A program made the translations under genes and the position numbers. The notes below the pieces were generated by a model. The model saw only the letters and a program-made list of their open reading frames with translations. It did no database searches and had not been told where the DNA came from. From Candidatus Zapsychrus exili (GTDB lineage: Bacteria > Omnitrophota > Gorgyraeia > Zapsychrales > Zapsychraceae): a DNA stretch of 37,481 nt. The stretch lies in contig JAVCCJ010000075.1 of the NCBI GenBank assembly GCA_030765585.1, positions 1 to 37,481 of the forward strand, given 5' to 3'. This document shows positions 7,862-17,888 of this stretch, piece after piece (the stretch's first letter is position 1; each line of letters begins with the position of its first letter).

Positions 7862-9955
7862 ATGAAAGAAAAAGAAGATGAGATAAAATCAGTTCCAGAT
7901 TATTATGGAGAAAATGTATTTAGTTTAAAGACTATGCGTAATTATCTCTCAGACAAGGCGTATAAAACTTTAAGCGCCACTATAAGAGAGGGTGGAGATT
8001 TAGATCCTAAGATTGCAGATGAAGTGGCTGACGCAATGAAAACTTGGGCTGTATCTAAAGGGGCCACACATTTTACTCATTGGTTTCAACCCTTAACTGG
8101 TACGACAGCAGAAAAACATGACTCTTTTATTTCTCCAGATGGAGAAGGTGGAGTTATGTTGAAGTTTTCTGGTAGAGAACTTATACAGGGTGAGCCGGAT
8201 GCATCAAGTTTTCCTTCAGGAGGTTTAAGACCTACTTTTGAAGCTCGTGGATATACAGGATGGGATCCAACTTCGCCTGCTTTTATTAAGGAGGGACCGA
8301 AATGTTCTACGCTTTGCATCCCGACATACTTTGTTGGTTGGAGAGGCGAAGCTTTAGACAAGAAGACTCCATTATTGCGTTCTATGAAAGTTCTTTCTAG
8401 GGAAGTTTGTAGATTGGGAAAGTTGTTTGGTATTAAATCAGAAGGAAAACAAGCTTATGCAACATTAGGTGGAGAACAAGAGTATTTTTTAATTGATAGA
8501 GATTATTATTACCAAAGGATAGATCTTATACAAACAGGTCGCACATTGTTTGGTAAAGAGCCTGCAAAACATCAGCAAATGTCTGATCATTATTTTGGGG
8601 CTATAAAGAGTAGAATAATGGGTTTTATGGAAGACCTAGATAGAGAAATGTGGAGATTAGGTGCTCCTATTAGAACCCGCCATAATGAAGTTGCGCCTGC
8701 TCAGTTTGAAGTAGCTCCTGTTTTTGAAAGTTTAAATTTAGCAGTTGATCATAATATGCTTTGTATGGAAGTATTGCAAAAAGTTGCTGAGAAGCACGGA
8801 CTTGTTTGTCTTCTTCATGAAAAGCCATTTGCAGGCGTAAATGGTTCAGGAAAGCATAATAATTGGTCAGTTGTTGGTCCAGATGGGAAGAACTGGTTAT
8901 CACCTGGAGATAATCCGCATGAGAACGCAAAGTTTTTAATTATGATTTGCGCTGTTATAAAAGCGGTTGATTCGTATGCTGAACTTCTTCGTGCATCTAT
9001 TGCCTCAGCAGGTAACGATCACAGGCTTGGTTCTCATGAAGCACCACCAGCTATTATTTCAATTTTCTTAGGAGATCAGTTAAATGATATTATTGAGCAA
9101 ATTGAAAAAGGTGGGGCAAAGAGTTCGAAGAAAAGTGGAGAGCTTAAGATAGGTGTAGATGTTTTGCCTGATCTTCCTAAAGATGCAACTGATAGAAATA
9201 GAACTTCTCCTTTTGCTTTTACAGGAGCAAAGTTTGAATTTCGTGCAGTTGGTTCAAATGCGTCCTTAGCTGGTCCAAATATTGTATTAAATACAATTGT
9301 GGCTGAGGCTCTTGATGAGATTTGTGCTGAACTTGAAAAAGCTTCGAAGAAAGAATTCAATGTAGCAGTACATAAGTTATTACAAAAAATAATTAAGAAA
9401 CATAAAAGAGTAATATTCAATGGTGATAATTATACTGATGCTTGGGCGAAAGAAGCGAAATCAAGAGGTTTACCAAATCTTAAGACAACGCCAGAAGCTT
9501 TAGAAGCTTTAAAGGATTCTAAAGTTCTTAGTCTTTTTGAAAAGCATGCTGTTTTAACTAAAACAGAGCTCATGTCTCGTTATGAAGTTTATAAAGAGGT
9601 ATATGACACAACTATTGATTATGAAGCAAAACTTGCTGCTGATATGGTTAAGACAAGCATACTTCCTGTCGCTATTAATTATCAGGAAGAACTTGCTAAC
9701 GCGATAGGATCAGTTGAAGCTACTAATAAAGTAAAATCAACGTCTTCTCGTAAACTTCTTCGCAAGATAACAAGTTTAGTTGAAGAAGCTATAGAGCGTG
9801 TTCATAAATTAGATACAGCTATAGAAAAAGGAGCATCGCTTAAGTCGAAAGCAGCTATGGTTGATTTAAGAAAAACAATTGATGCTCTTGAAGGTTTAGT
9901 GCCAGCCGATATGTGGCCACTTCCTTCATATGCAGAGATGTTGTTTATATTATAA
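7862..9955 (+). CDS. glnN: Type III glutamine synthetase
   Basis: GSIII-style sequence: AVSKGATHFTHWFQPLTGTTAEKHDSF, RTRHNEVAPAQFEVAPVFE, NGSGKHNNWSV, GNDHRLGSHEAPPA. Confidence 0.95.
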   Translation: MKEKEDEIKSVPDYYGENVFSLKTMRNYLSDKAYKTLSATIREGGDLDPKIADEVADAMKTWAVSKGATHFTHWFQPLTGTTAEKHDSFISPDGEGGVMLKFSGRELIQGEPDASSFPSGGLRPTFEARGYTGWDPTSPAFIKEGPKCSTLCIPTYFVGWRGEALDKKTPLLRSMKVLSREVCRLGKLFGIKSEGKQAYATLGGEQEYFLIDRDYYYQRIDLIQTGRTLFGKEPAKHQQMSDHYFGAIKSRIMGFMEDLDREMWRLGAPIRTRHNEVAPAQFEVAPVFESLNLAVDHNMLCMEVLQKVAEKHGLVCLLHEKPFAGVNGSGKHNNWSVVGPDGKNWLSPGDNPHENAKFLIMICAVIKAVDSYAELLRASIASAGNDHRLGSHEAPPAIISIFLGDQLNDIIEQIEKGGAKSSKKSGELKIGVDVLPDLPKDATDRNRTSPFAFTGAKFEFRAVGSNASLAGPNIVLNTIVAEALDEICAELEKASKKEFNVAVHKLLQKIIKKHKRVIFNGDNYTDAWAKEAKSRGLPNLKTTPEALEALKDSKVLSLFEKHAVLTKTELMSRYEVYKEVYDTTIDYEAKLAADMVKTSILPVAINYQEELANAIGSVEATNKVKSTSSRKLLRKITSLVEEAIERVHKLDTAIEKGASLKSKAAMVDLRKTIDALEGLVPADMWPLPSYAEMLFIL

Positions 9956-9970
9956 AAACAGTATTTATCT

Positions 9971-10003
9971 TTTAGCGGGTGGTGGTTTAAGCTGCCCGCT
10001 AAA
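9971..10003. terminator. Stem-loop TTTAGCGGG...CCCGCTAAA after glnN, possible terminator
   Basis: 9-bp perfect inverted repeat between glnN and nadE; no strong U tract. Confidence 0.45.
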
Positions 10004-10029
10004 TATTATTCGTCAATCAATATTAAAAT

Positions 10030-11670
10030 ATGAGAGTCGCTTTAGCACAAATTAATCCAACAGTCGGAGATTTATCTGGCAATAAGCAAAAGGTCATTAG
10101 TTTTATAAAAAAAGCTAAGAGCTTTGATGCAGATATTGTTGTGTTTCCTGAGCTTGTGATATCTGGATATCCGCCGCAGGATCTTATGTATAAAGAACAT
10201 TTTATTAAGAATAATATTAAGACTCTTAATTCGATAGTTAAAGGCATCAAGGGCATCACAGCCATAGTTGGTTTTGTTGATACTGACAGACAAAAAAATA
10301 TTTATAATGCTGCAGCTGTTATATCTGACGGGAAATTAAAAGGAGTTTATCATAAGCAAGAGCTTCCTAATTATGGTGTATTCGATGAGAAAAGATATTT
10401 TAAAAAAGGTGGAAAGGCTAAAAGTTTTTCTTTAAAAGGCGTAAAATTTGGATTAAGTATTTGTGAAGACATTTGGATTGATAATGGGCCATGTAAGCTT
10501 CAAGCGAAATCAGGTGCAAAAGTTATTTTCAATATATCAAGTTCTCCTTATGACCTTGGCAAGTTAAAAGAAAGGGAAAGCCTTTTAAAGAAACGCGCTA
10601 AGGAAACTAGAACGTTTATTTGTTATACGAATTTAGTTGGTGGACAGGATGAACTTGTTTTTGATGGAGGAAGCATTATTGTTGATCCTGGCGGTAACAT
10701 TGTCGCATCTGGAAAGTTATTTGAAGAAGATTTAGTTGTCTATGATTTGCCATTGTTAGATGTAAAAAAGAAAAAAGATTTATGCTCATCAAATACAAAA
10801 CATTTATTTAAGAAGATTAATAAAACAGAACGTATTTACAAGGCATTGGTTTTAGGGACTAGGGATTATATAAAAAAGAATGGTTTTGAAAAGGTTGTTA
10901 TTGGGCTAAGTGGAGGAATAGATTCAGCTCTTGTTGCTACAATAGCAGCTGATGCAATAGGGAGCGCAAATGTTATTGGAATTTCAATGCCATCGAGATA
11001 TACGTCAAAATCTACAAAATCTGATGCTAGTAAGTTTGCTAAGAATCTTGGAATTGATTTTAAAGAGATAGCGATCGAAGATACATTTAAAGTGTATTTG
11101 AAGACTTTAGCTTGTGATTTTAAAGGCAAGAAATCGGATATTACTGAGGAGAATATTCAGGCTCGTATTCGTGGCAATATATTGATGGCGCTATCTAATA
11201 AGTTCGGGTGGATAGTTTTAACAACAGGTAACAAAAGCGAGACTGCTGTTGGATATTGCACATTGTATGGAGATATGTCTGGAGGTTTTGCTGTAATTAA
11301 AGATTTGCTTAAAACAAAAGTATATGAATTGGCAAAAATGAGAAATGCAATAGTAGGTACAGATATCATTCTTAAGTCAATTATAGAGCGTGCGCCAACA
11401 GCTGAATTGAGGAATAATCAGAAAGATCAAGATACTTTGCCGCCTTATGATGTTTTAGATGATATATTAGTTGAATATATAGAAAAGCATAAATCAGTTT
11501 TGCAAATTACAAAGAATAAATATAGTAGATCGATGGTTGAGGACGTTATAAGCAAAGTAGATAGAAGCGAGTATAAGAGAAGGCAGGCTCCACCTGGAAT
11601 TAAAATAACGCAGCGCTCATTTGACAAAGATTGGCGACTTCCTATTACAAATAAATATAAAGGATTTTAG
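10030..11670 (+). CDS. nadE: Glutamine-dependent NAD+ synthetase (nitrilase-like glutaminase + synthetase)
   Basis: N-terminal nitrilase fold (VFPELVISGYPPQD, GLSICEDIW); SGGIDSALVATIAADA PP-loop. Confidence 0.93.
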   Translation: MRVALAQINPTVGDLSGNKQKVISFIKKAKSFDADIVVFPELVISGYPPQDLMYKEHFIKNNIKTLNSIVKGIKGITAIVGFVDTDRQKNIYNAAAVISDGKLKGVYHKQELPNYGVFDEKRYFKKGGKAKSFSLKGVKFGLSICEDIWIDNGPCKLQAKSGAKVIFNISSSPYDLGKLKERESLLKKRAKETRTFICYTNLVGGQDELVFDGGSIIVDPGGNIVASGKLFEEDLVVYDLPLLDVKKKKDLCSSNTKHLFKKINKTERIYKALVLGTRDYIKKNGFEKVVIGLSGGIDSALVATIAADAIGSANVIGISMPSRYTSKSTKSDASKFAKNLGIDFKEIAIEDTFKVYLKTLACDFKGKKSDITEENIQARIRGNILMALSNKFGWIVLTTGNKSETAVGYCTLYGDMSGGFAVIKDLLKTKVYELAKMRNAIVGTDIILKSIIERAPTAELRNNQKDQDTLPPYDVLDDILVEYIEKHKSVLQITKNKYSRSMVEDVISKVDRSEYKRRQAPPGIKITQRSFDKDWRLPITNKYKGF

Positions 11671-11708
11671 AAGTAAGGTAAGAGGTAAAGGGTGAAAGGC
11701 AAAAGTAT

Positions 11709-11826
11709 TGTCATTCCGGTTTTTTGCTTGCAAAAAGACCGGAATTTCCTTAATAAAAATATTAGACTCCTACTCGTAAAGGGACGTGGTCCCAACGGGA
11801 TTTTACGTGCCTTTGTAGGAATGATA
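11709..11826. repeat. Composite palindromic intergenic element (REP/MITE-like)
   Basis: Outer ends TGTCATTCC / GGAATGATA; internal hairpins ATTCCGGTTTTTTGC..GCAAAAAGACCGGAAT and TCCTAC..AAAGG.ACGT..ACGT.CCTTTGTAGGA. Confidence 0.6.
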
Positions 11827-11840
11827 GCAAAGAAAATAAA

Positions 11841-14800
11841 ATGAACATGTATCCAAAAAAACAAGGACTTTATGATCCAGCTTTTGAGCATGACGCTTGT
11901 GGAGTTGGACTTGTAACCAATATTGATGGCAAGAAATCGAATGATATCGTCTTAAAAGGAATAGAGGTTTTAAATAATTTGCTTCATCGTGGTGCATTGG
12001 CAGGAGACGAGAAAACGGGTGATGGGGCTGGCATTCTTGTGCAAATTCCAGATGCTTTTTTAAGGCGCGAGTGCGGTTCTCTTGGGATTACTTTACCTCC
12101 ATTAGAGAATTATGGTGTGGGTATGATATTTCTTCCTCAAGATAAGAAAGAAAGAAACAAATGCAAAAAGCTTATTGAACAGGTTATTTCAGAGGAAGGA
12201 TTGTTTTGTTTAGGATGGCGCGATGTACCTGCTGATTCAACAGATCTTGGTCAAAAAGCAAAACAGGAGCAGCCTTTTATTGCGCAATGTTTTATTGATG
12301 GTAAAACTTTTGTTGATATTGATTTAGAAAGAAAACTATATGTCATTAGGAAGGTAATTGAAAATCGAGTTAAAGATTCTATAAAGGACCAAGATAGTTT
12401 TTATGTTGTAAGTTTATCGTCGAGAACTATTATCTATAAAGGACTTTTGACCGGGTCGCAGATGATAAGTTTTTATAAAGATTTAAATGATAAAGAATTT
12501 GTTAGCGCTCTAGCTGTTATACATCAACGTTATAGTACAAACACCTTTCCCTCTTGGAAACTTGCTCAGCCATTTAGATATCTTGCCCATAACGGTGAAA
12601 TAAATACGTTACGAGGTAACATAAATCAGATGAAGTCGCGAGAAAAATTGTTAAAATCTGATATTTTTGGAGATGACATAAAAAAACTTTTACCCGTTAT
12701 TGATATATCTGGTAGCGATTCTGCATGTTTAGATAATATGCTAGAACTTTTGGTTGCTTGTGGTAGAGATTTGTCTCATGCGATGATGATGCTTATCCCA
12801 CAGGCCTGGGGATTAAAATATCCAATTGGTCCTGATTTACGAGGTTTTTATGAGTATCATGCTGGGCTGATGGAGCCATGGGATGGTCCTGCTGCTATTG
12901 CATTTACTAATGGAAAACAACTTGGAGCTTTATTGGATCGAAACGGTTTAAGACCAGCTCGATATACAATAACAAAAGATGGTTTTATGGTTCTCGCGTC
13001 AGAGGCTGGTGTTTTAGAGTTCAAGCCAGAGGATATAGTTGAAAAAGGAACGCTAAAGCCAGGAGAGATTATTTTAGTAGACTTAGATAAAAAACGTTTA
13101 ATTAAAAATGGCGAAATTAAAACGTTTTATTCTAGGAGACATCCTTATCGTCGTTGGGTCCAAGAAAATAAATTTGAGCTTAGAGGGCTTTTTAAAGATG
13201 TAGACCCTATGTCGGCTGATTTTCAAAGTTTGCTAAAGCGCCAATCGCTTTTTGGATATACGCGAGAAGATTTAAAAATGATTATAAATCCTATGGCGGC
13301 ACGAGGCTATGAGCCAGTAGGTTCTATGGGAACTGATACTCCTCTTGCAATCTTTTCAGAGAAGCCACAGTTGCTTTATAATTATTTTAAGCAACTTTTT
13401 GCGCAGATCACTAATCCTGCGATTGATCCAATAAGAGAAGAATTGGTTATGTCGCTTATGACTTTTTTAGGGAACGTAGGCAACATACTCACTGAAATTC
13501 CTCAGCATGCTAAGTTGATTAAATTTAGACATCCTATTCTTTCTAATAATGATTTAGATAGAGTGTGTTCTCTTAAAATGAAAGAATTTTGTACTACTAC
13601 TTTGAAAATGTGTTTTGAGTATGAAGGTTCTGGCAATGATTTAGAGAAAGCTTTGCAGAAATTATGTAATGATGCCGAAGCGTCGGTTGTTAAAGGCTGT
13701 TCTATTATTATTTTAAGCGATAGAGACTTAGAAGAAGGTATGACGCCAATTCCAGCATTGCTCGCTGTATCAGCTGTTAATCAACATCTTGTAAGAAAGA
13801 GTATGAAAACAGTTGTTGGTATTGTTGTTGAAACTGGCGAGGCGCGTGAAGTACAACATATGGCGCTTTTGTTAGGTTTTGGAGCAGCTGCAGTGAATCC
13901 TTATCTTGCGCTTGAGACAGTAGCTAATATGTCTGCTCGAAAAATGTTTGATCAAGATGTTGGCATTGCAAAAGCTTTAGAAAATTATATTAATTCTTTG
14001 CGTAAGGGTCTTTTAAAGGTTTTGTCTAAGATGGGAATTTCAACCTTAAGAAGTTATAGAGGGGCTCAAATATTTGAAGTAATAGGAATTAGTTCAGATG
14101 TTATTGATCAATATTTTACTGGAACGTCCTCTAGGATTGGTGGTATTGGGTTAGATGAAATAGCTAAAGAAGCTAACGCACGTTATAAAAGAGCATATTG
14201 TCAGTCGCCGAATGAAGATAAAGTTTTGACTGAAGGTGGTCATTACAGATCTAGGAAAGATGGAGAGAGACATTTGTGGACCGCCGAGTCTGTTAGTAAA
14301 TTACAGTTTGCTGCTAAATCTAATAATTATAAGATTTATAAAGAATATACTTCTTTAATTGATGATCAGTCAAAAAATACTAGCACTATTAGAGGAATGT
14401 TTAAGTTCAAAAAGACAAAGCCTATTTCTATAGATGAAGTTGAGCCTGTTTCTTCTATAGTTAAGCGTTTTGCAACATCTGCGATGTCTTTTGGATCAGT
14501 TAGTCGGGAAATTCATGAAACTTTAGCAATTGCAATGAATAGACTTGGCGCGATGAGCAATAGCGGTGAAGGAGGAGAAGACCCAGAAAGATATAAGTTG
14601 ATGCCTAACGGTGATAATAAATCAAGCGCTGTTAAGCAAGTTGCAAGTGGACGTTTTGGAGTAACTACTGAATATCTTACTAATGCTCGAGAAATTCAGA
14701 TTAAAATAGCGCAAGGAGCAAAACCTGGAGAAGGCGGTCAGCTTCCTGGTCATAAAGTTAATGAAGAAATAGCAAGAGTTCGTCATTCAACTCCAGGAGT

Positions 14801-16373
14801 AACATTAATTTCACCACCACCACATCATGATATTTATTCTATAGAAGATATTAAGCAGCTTATTTTTGATTTGAGAAATGTTAATCCTCAGGCTCGTGTA
14901 TCAGTTAAACTTGTTTCAGAAGCGGGAATTGGAACAATTGCAGCCGGTGTTGCTAAAGCAAAAGCTGATATGGTTTTAATTAGCGGATACGATGGAGGGA
15001 CAGGAGCATCTCCTTTATCATCTTTAAAACATGCAGGTGCTCCATGGGAATTAGGTCTTGCCGAAACTCAACAGACTCTTGTTTTAAATGCTCTTAGAAG
15101 CAGCATACGTATTCAATCTGATGGGCAAATGAAAACAGGACGAGATATTATTATCGCTGCTTTGCTTGGAGCTGAGGAGTTTGGTTTTGCGACAGTTCCT
15201 CTAGTTGTTTGTGGTTGTATTATGATGCGCAAGTGTCATTTAAATACATGTCCTATTGGAATTGCAACTCAAGATCCTGAGCTACGTAAACGATTTGTCG
15301 GTAAACCTGAACATGTGGTTAATTTCTTTAACATGATAGCAGGGGAAATAAGAGAGTATATGGCAGAGCTTGGTATTAAGAAAATGGATGACATGATTGG
15401 TAGAAGTGATCTTTTAGAAATGAATGATGCTATTGATTTCTGGAAGTCAAAAGGATTGGATTTGTCTAATATTCTTGCGCGCCCCTATGACGGGAAAGAC
15501 GTTGCAATGAGATGTTTTAAGGGGCAGAAACATAATATGGAAAAGCTGCTAGATGTTGAGCTTATTGATAAGGCCAAAGAAGCGTTAGAATCTAAAAAAC
15601 CTGTAAAGATTGATTTGCCTATAAAAAATACAAATTTAACTACAGGAGCGATGTTATCAGGAGAGATTACAAAACGTTATGGTCGCGAAGGCCTTTGTGA
15701 AGATACGATTGTGTGCGCATTCAAAGGGTCTGCTGGTCAGAGTTTTGGAGCTTTTGCTACTTATGGACTAACTCTTGTACTTGAAGGTGAAGCTAATGAT
15801 TATTTAGGAAAAGGTATGTGTGGAGGTAAAATTATTGTAAAGCTGCCGAAAGGCTCAACGCTTGATGCGTCTAAAAATACTATTTGCGGAAATGTTCTTT
15901 TGTATGGAGCAACTTTCGGAGAGGTCTACATTAATGGTTTAGTTGGAGAACGTTTTGCTATAAGAAACAGTGGAGTTAATGTTGTAGTGGAGGGCGCTGG
16001 AGATCATAGCTGTGAATATATGACAGGAGGACGTGTTGTTATTTTAGGTGATACTGGGGTAAATTTTGCTGCAGGTATGAGCGGAGGTATAGCCTATGTT
16101 TATGACCCTAATAGCAAGTTTGATGGAAGATGTAACCTTGATATGGTTGATTTAGAAATTGTTTCCGAAGACGAGGATATTGTTGAGCTTCGTACTATGA
16201 TAGAAAAACATTTTCAGAATACAGGCAGTTTAAAGGCTCGTGATATATTGGATAATTGGGAAAGTTGTTTGCCTTCGTTTGTTAAGGTTTTTCCTATGGA
16301 ATATCGTAAAGTTTTAGGAAAAATGACTAAAGAAGACGAGAACACAGAAAGAAAAGAAGTTTTATTTAAATAA
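11841..16373 (+). CDS. gltB: Glutamate synthase large subunit
   Basis: 1510 aa; HDACGVG class II GATase start, GEGGEDPERY, KPGEGGQLPGHKV, GYDGGTGASPLSS, C-terminal GXGXG repeats. Confidence 0.96.
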   Translation: MNMYPKKQGLYDPAFEHDACGVGLVTNIDGKKSNDIVLKGIEVLNNLLHRGALAGDEKTGDGAGILVQIPDAFLRRECGSLGITLPPLENYGVGMIFLPQDKKERNKCKKLIEQVISEEGLFCLGWRDVPADSTDLGQKAKQEQPFIAQCFIDGKTFVDIDLERKLYVIRKVIENRVKDSIKDQDSFYVVSLSSRTIIYKGLLTGSQMISFYKDLNDKEFVSALAVIHQRYSTNTFPSWKLAQPFRYLAHNGEINTLRGNINQMKSREKLLKSDIFGDDIKKLLPVIDISGSDSACLDNMLELLVACGRDLSHAMMMLIPQAWGLKYPIGPDLRGFYEYHAGLMEPWDGPAAIAFTNGKQLGALLDRNGLRPARYTITKDGFMVLASEAGVLEFKPEDIVEKGTLKPGEIILVDLDKKRLIKNGEIKTFYSRRHPYRRWVQENKFELRGLFKDVDPMSADFQSLLKRQSLFGYTREDLKMIINPMAARGYEPVGSMGTDTPLAIFSEKPQLLYNYFKQLFAQITNPAIDPIREELVMSLMTFLGNVGNILTEIPQHAKLIKFRHPILSNNDLDRVCSLKMKEFCTTTLKMCFEYEGSGNDLEKALQKLCNDAEASVVKGCSIIILSDRDLEEGMTPIPALLAVSAVNQHLVRKSMKTVVGIVVETGEAREVQHMALLLGFGAAAVNPYLALETVANMSARKMFDQDVGIAKALENYINSLRKGLLKVLSKMGISTLRSYRGAQIFEVIGISSDVIDQYFTGTSSRIGGIGLDEIAKEANARYKRAYCQSPNEDKVLTEGGHYRSRKDGERHLWTAESVSKLQFAAKSNNYKIYKEYTSLIDDQSKNTSTIRGMFKFKKTKPISIDEVEPVSSIVKRFATSAMSFGSVSREIHETLAIAMNRLGAMSNSGEGGEDPERYKLMPNGDNKSSAVKQVASGRFGVTTEYLTNAREIQIKIAQGAKPGEGGQLPGHKVNEEIARVRHSTPGVTLISPPPHHDIYSIEDIKQLIFDLRNVNPQARVSVKLVSEAGIGTIAAGVAKAKADMVLISGYDGGTGASPLSSLKHAGAPWELGLAETQQTLVLNALRSSIRIQSDGQMKTGRDIIIAALLGAEEFGFATVPLVVCGCIMMRKCHLNTCPIGIATQDPELRKRFVGKPEHVVNFFNMIAGEIREYMAELGIKKMDDMIGRSDLLEMNDAIDFWKSKGLDLSNILARPYDGKDVAMRCFKGQKHNMEKLLDVELIDKAKEALESKKPVKIDLPIKNTNLTTGAMLSGEITKRYGREGLCEDTIVCAFKGSAGQSFGAFATYGLTLVLEGEANDYLGKGMCGGKIIVKLPKGSTLDASKNTICGNVLLYGATFGEVYINGLVGERFAIRNSGVNVVVEGAGDHSCEYMTGGRVVILGDTGVNFAAGMSGGIAYVYDPNSKFDGRCNLDMVDLEIVSEDEDIVELRTMIEKHFQNTGSLKARDILDNWESCLPSFVKVFPMEYRKVLGKMTKEDENTERKEVLFK

Positions 16374-16401
16374 GATCAAAGGTAGGGGTAAATAAGAAAA
16401 G

Positions 16402-17829
16402 ATGGGCGATATAAAAGGTTTCATGAAATATGAAAGACAGGATTTACAAAAAGAGCCTGTTGAGGTGCGCTTAAAACATTGGAAAGAGTTTACAAAAGAT
16501 CTTTCTGAAGAAGAGCTAAAAAATCAAAGTGCTCGCTGCATGGATTGTGGCATACCTTTTTGTCATTGGAAATGTCCTGTTACGAACATCATTCCAGATT
16601 TTAATGATTTTGTTTATCAGGGAAGATGGAAAGAGGCTGTTAAGCGATTGCTTGAAACAAACAATTTTCCTGAGTTTACAGGTAGGGTTTGTCCTGCGCC
16701 TTGCGAGAATTCCTGTGTTTTAGCTATAAACCAGCCGGCTGTTACAATAAAAAATATTGAGCTCGCAATTATTGAGAAGGCATATCGAGAGGGATGGATT
16801 AAACCAAATCCTCCAAAAGCACTTAGCGGCAAGAAAGTGTCAGTTGTTGGCTCTGGTCCTGCTGGGCTTGCCTGTGCTGATCAGCTTAGGAAATTTGGGC
16901 ATAAGGTTACTGTTTATGAAAAAAATGAAGATGTTGGCGGGATTTTAACTTTGGGTATACCTGATTATAAGCTAGAAAAACGAGTGGTTGAAAGACGGAT
17001 AGAGCTTATGTGTCAAGAAGGAGTTGTTTTTAGAACAGGAGCTCATGTAGGTGTTGATATTAAACTAGAGTATCTTCGAAAGAGAGATGATGCTGTAGTT
17101 TTGACAGGTGGAGCAGAAAATGCAAGAGGATTAAATGTTCAAGGAAAAGAGCTTAAAGGAATATATCAGGCGATGGAATATCTTACTCAGCAAAATAGGG
17201 TGAATAAAGGAAATAAGATAGACGCAAAGACTCACATTGTTGCAAAAGGAAAAGATGTTATTGTTTTAGGCGGTGGAGACACTGGTTCTGATTGTGTGGG
17301 TACGGCTAATAGGCAGGGGGCAAAGTCTGTTAAACAATTTGAAATTATGCCTAAGCCTCCAGAGACAAGAGCGGATGATAATCCTTGGCCAGAGTGGGCA
17401 AATATATATAGAGAAAGCACATCTCATCAAGAAGGCGTTGAACAAGAATATTGCGTTATGACAAAAGCTTTAACTGGAGACAATGGAAAGCTTAAGAAAC
17501 TTCATGCAGTGCGTTTAGAGTATGGCGAAAAAGATCCAGAAACTGGACGTCGCGGTTTTAAAGAAATACCAGGTTCAGAGTTTGAGGTTGATTGTGATTT
17601 AGTATTTCTTGCGATGGGATTTTTAGGACCAGTTAAAGATGGTATGATAGAAGAGTTGGGATTAGAACTAACAGAACGTGGTAATGTAAGAACAGATGAT
17701 GATTATAAAACGAGCGTAGAAGGTATTTTTTCTGCTGGAGATATGCGAACAGGACAATCTTTAGTTGTCAAAGCCATTGATGAAGGACGATCCGCGGCAG
17801 AGAGTGTTAATAATTGGCTAATGAAATAA
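16402..17829 (+). CDS. gltD: Glutamate synthase small subunit
   Basis: CMDCGIPFCHWKCPVTNIIPDFNDFVY Fe-S region; two dinucleotide-binding motifs. Confidence 0.95.
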   Translation: MGDIKGFMKYERQDLQKEPVEVRLKHWKEFTKDLSEEELKNQSARCMDCGIPFCHWKCPVTNIIPDFNDFVYQGRWKEAVKRLLETNNFPEFTGRVCPAPCENSCVLAINQPAVTIKNIELAIIEKAYREGWIKPNPPKALSGKKVSVVGSGPAGLACADQLRKFGHKVTVYEKNEDVGGILTLGIPDYKLEKRVVERRIELMCQEGVVFRTGAHVGVDIKLEYLRKRDDAVVLTGGAENARGLNVQGKELKGIYQAMEYLTQQNRVNKGNKIDAKTHIVAKGKDVIVLGGGDTGSDCVGTANRQGAKSVKQFEIMPKPPETRADDNPWPEWANIYRESTSHQEGVEQEYCVMTKALTGDNGKLKKLHAVRLEYGEKDPETGRRGFKEIPGSEFEVDCDLVFLAMGFLGPVKDGMIEELGLELTERGNVRTDDDYKTSVEGIFSAGDMRTGQSLVVKAIDEGRSAAESVNNWLMK

Positions 17830-17888
17830 GAAGCAGGGAATGAAAGCAATAAATATAATACAAAACAATCCATTTTAAGAGGAAAAAT

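Noticed and set aside
11671-11840. ANTAR site in the gltB leader
   Set aside because: No C-[A/G]NNGNN-G hairpin found; the region is occupied by a palindromic repeat-like element.
11803-11997. Minus-strand ORFs around the gltB start
   Set aside because: Antisense to the clear gltB N-terminus (HDACGVG) and the palindromic element.
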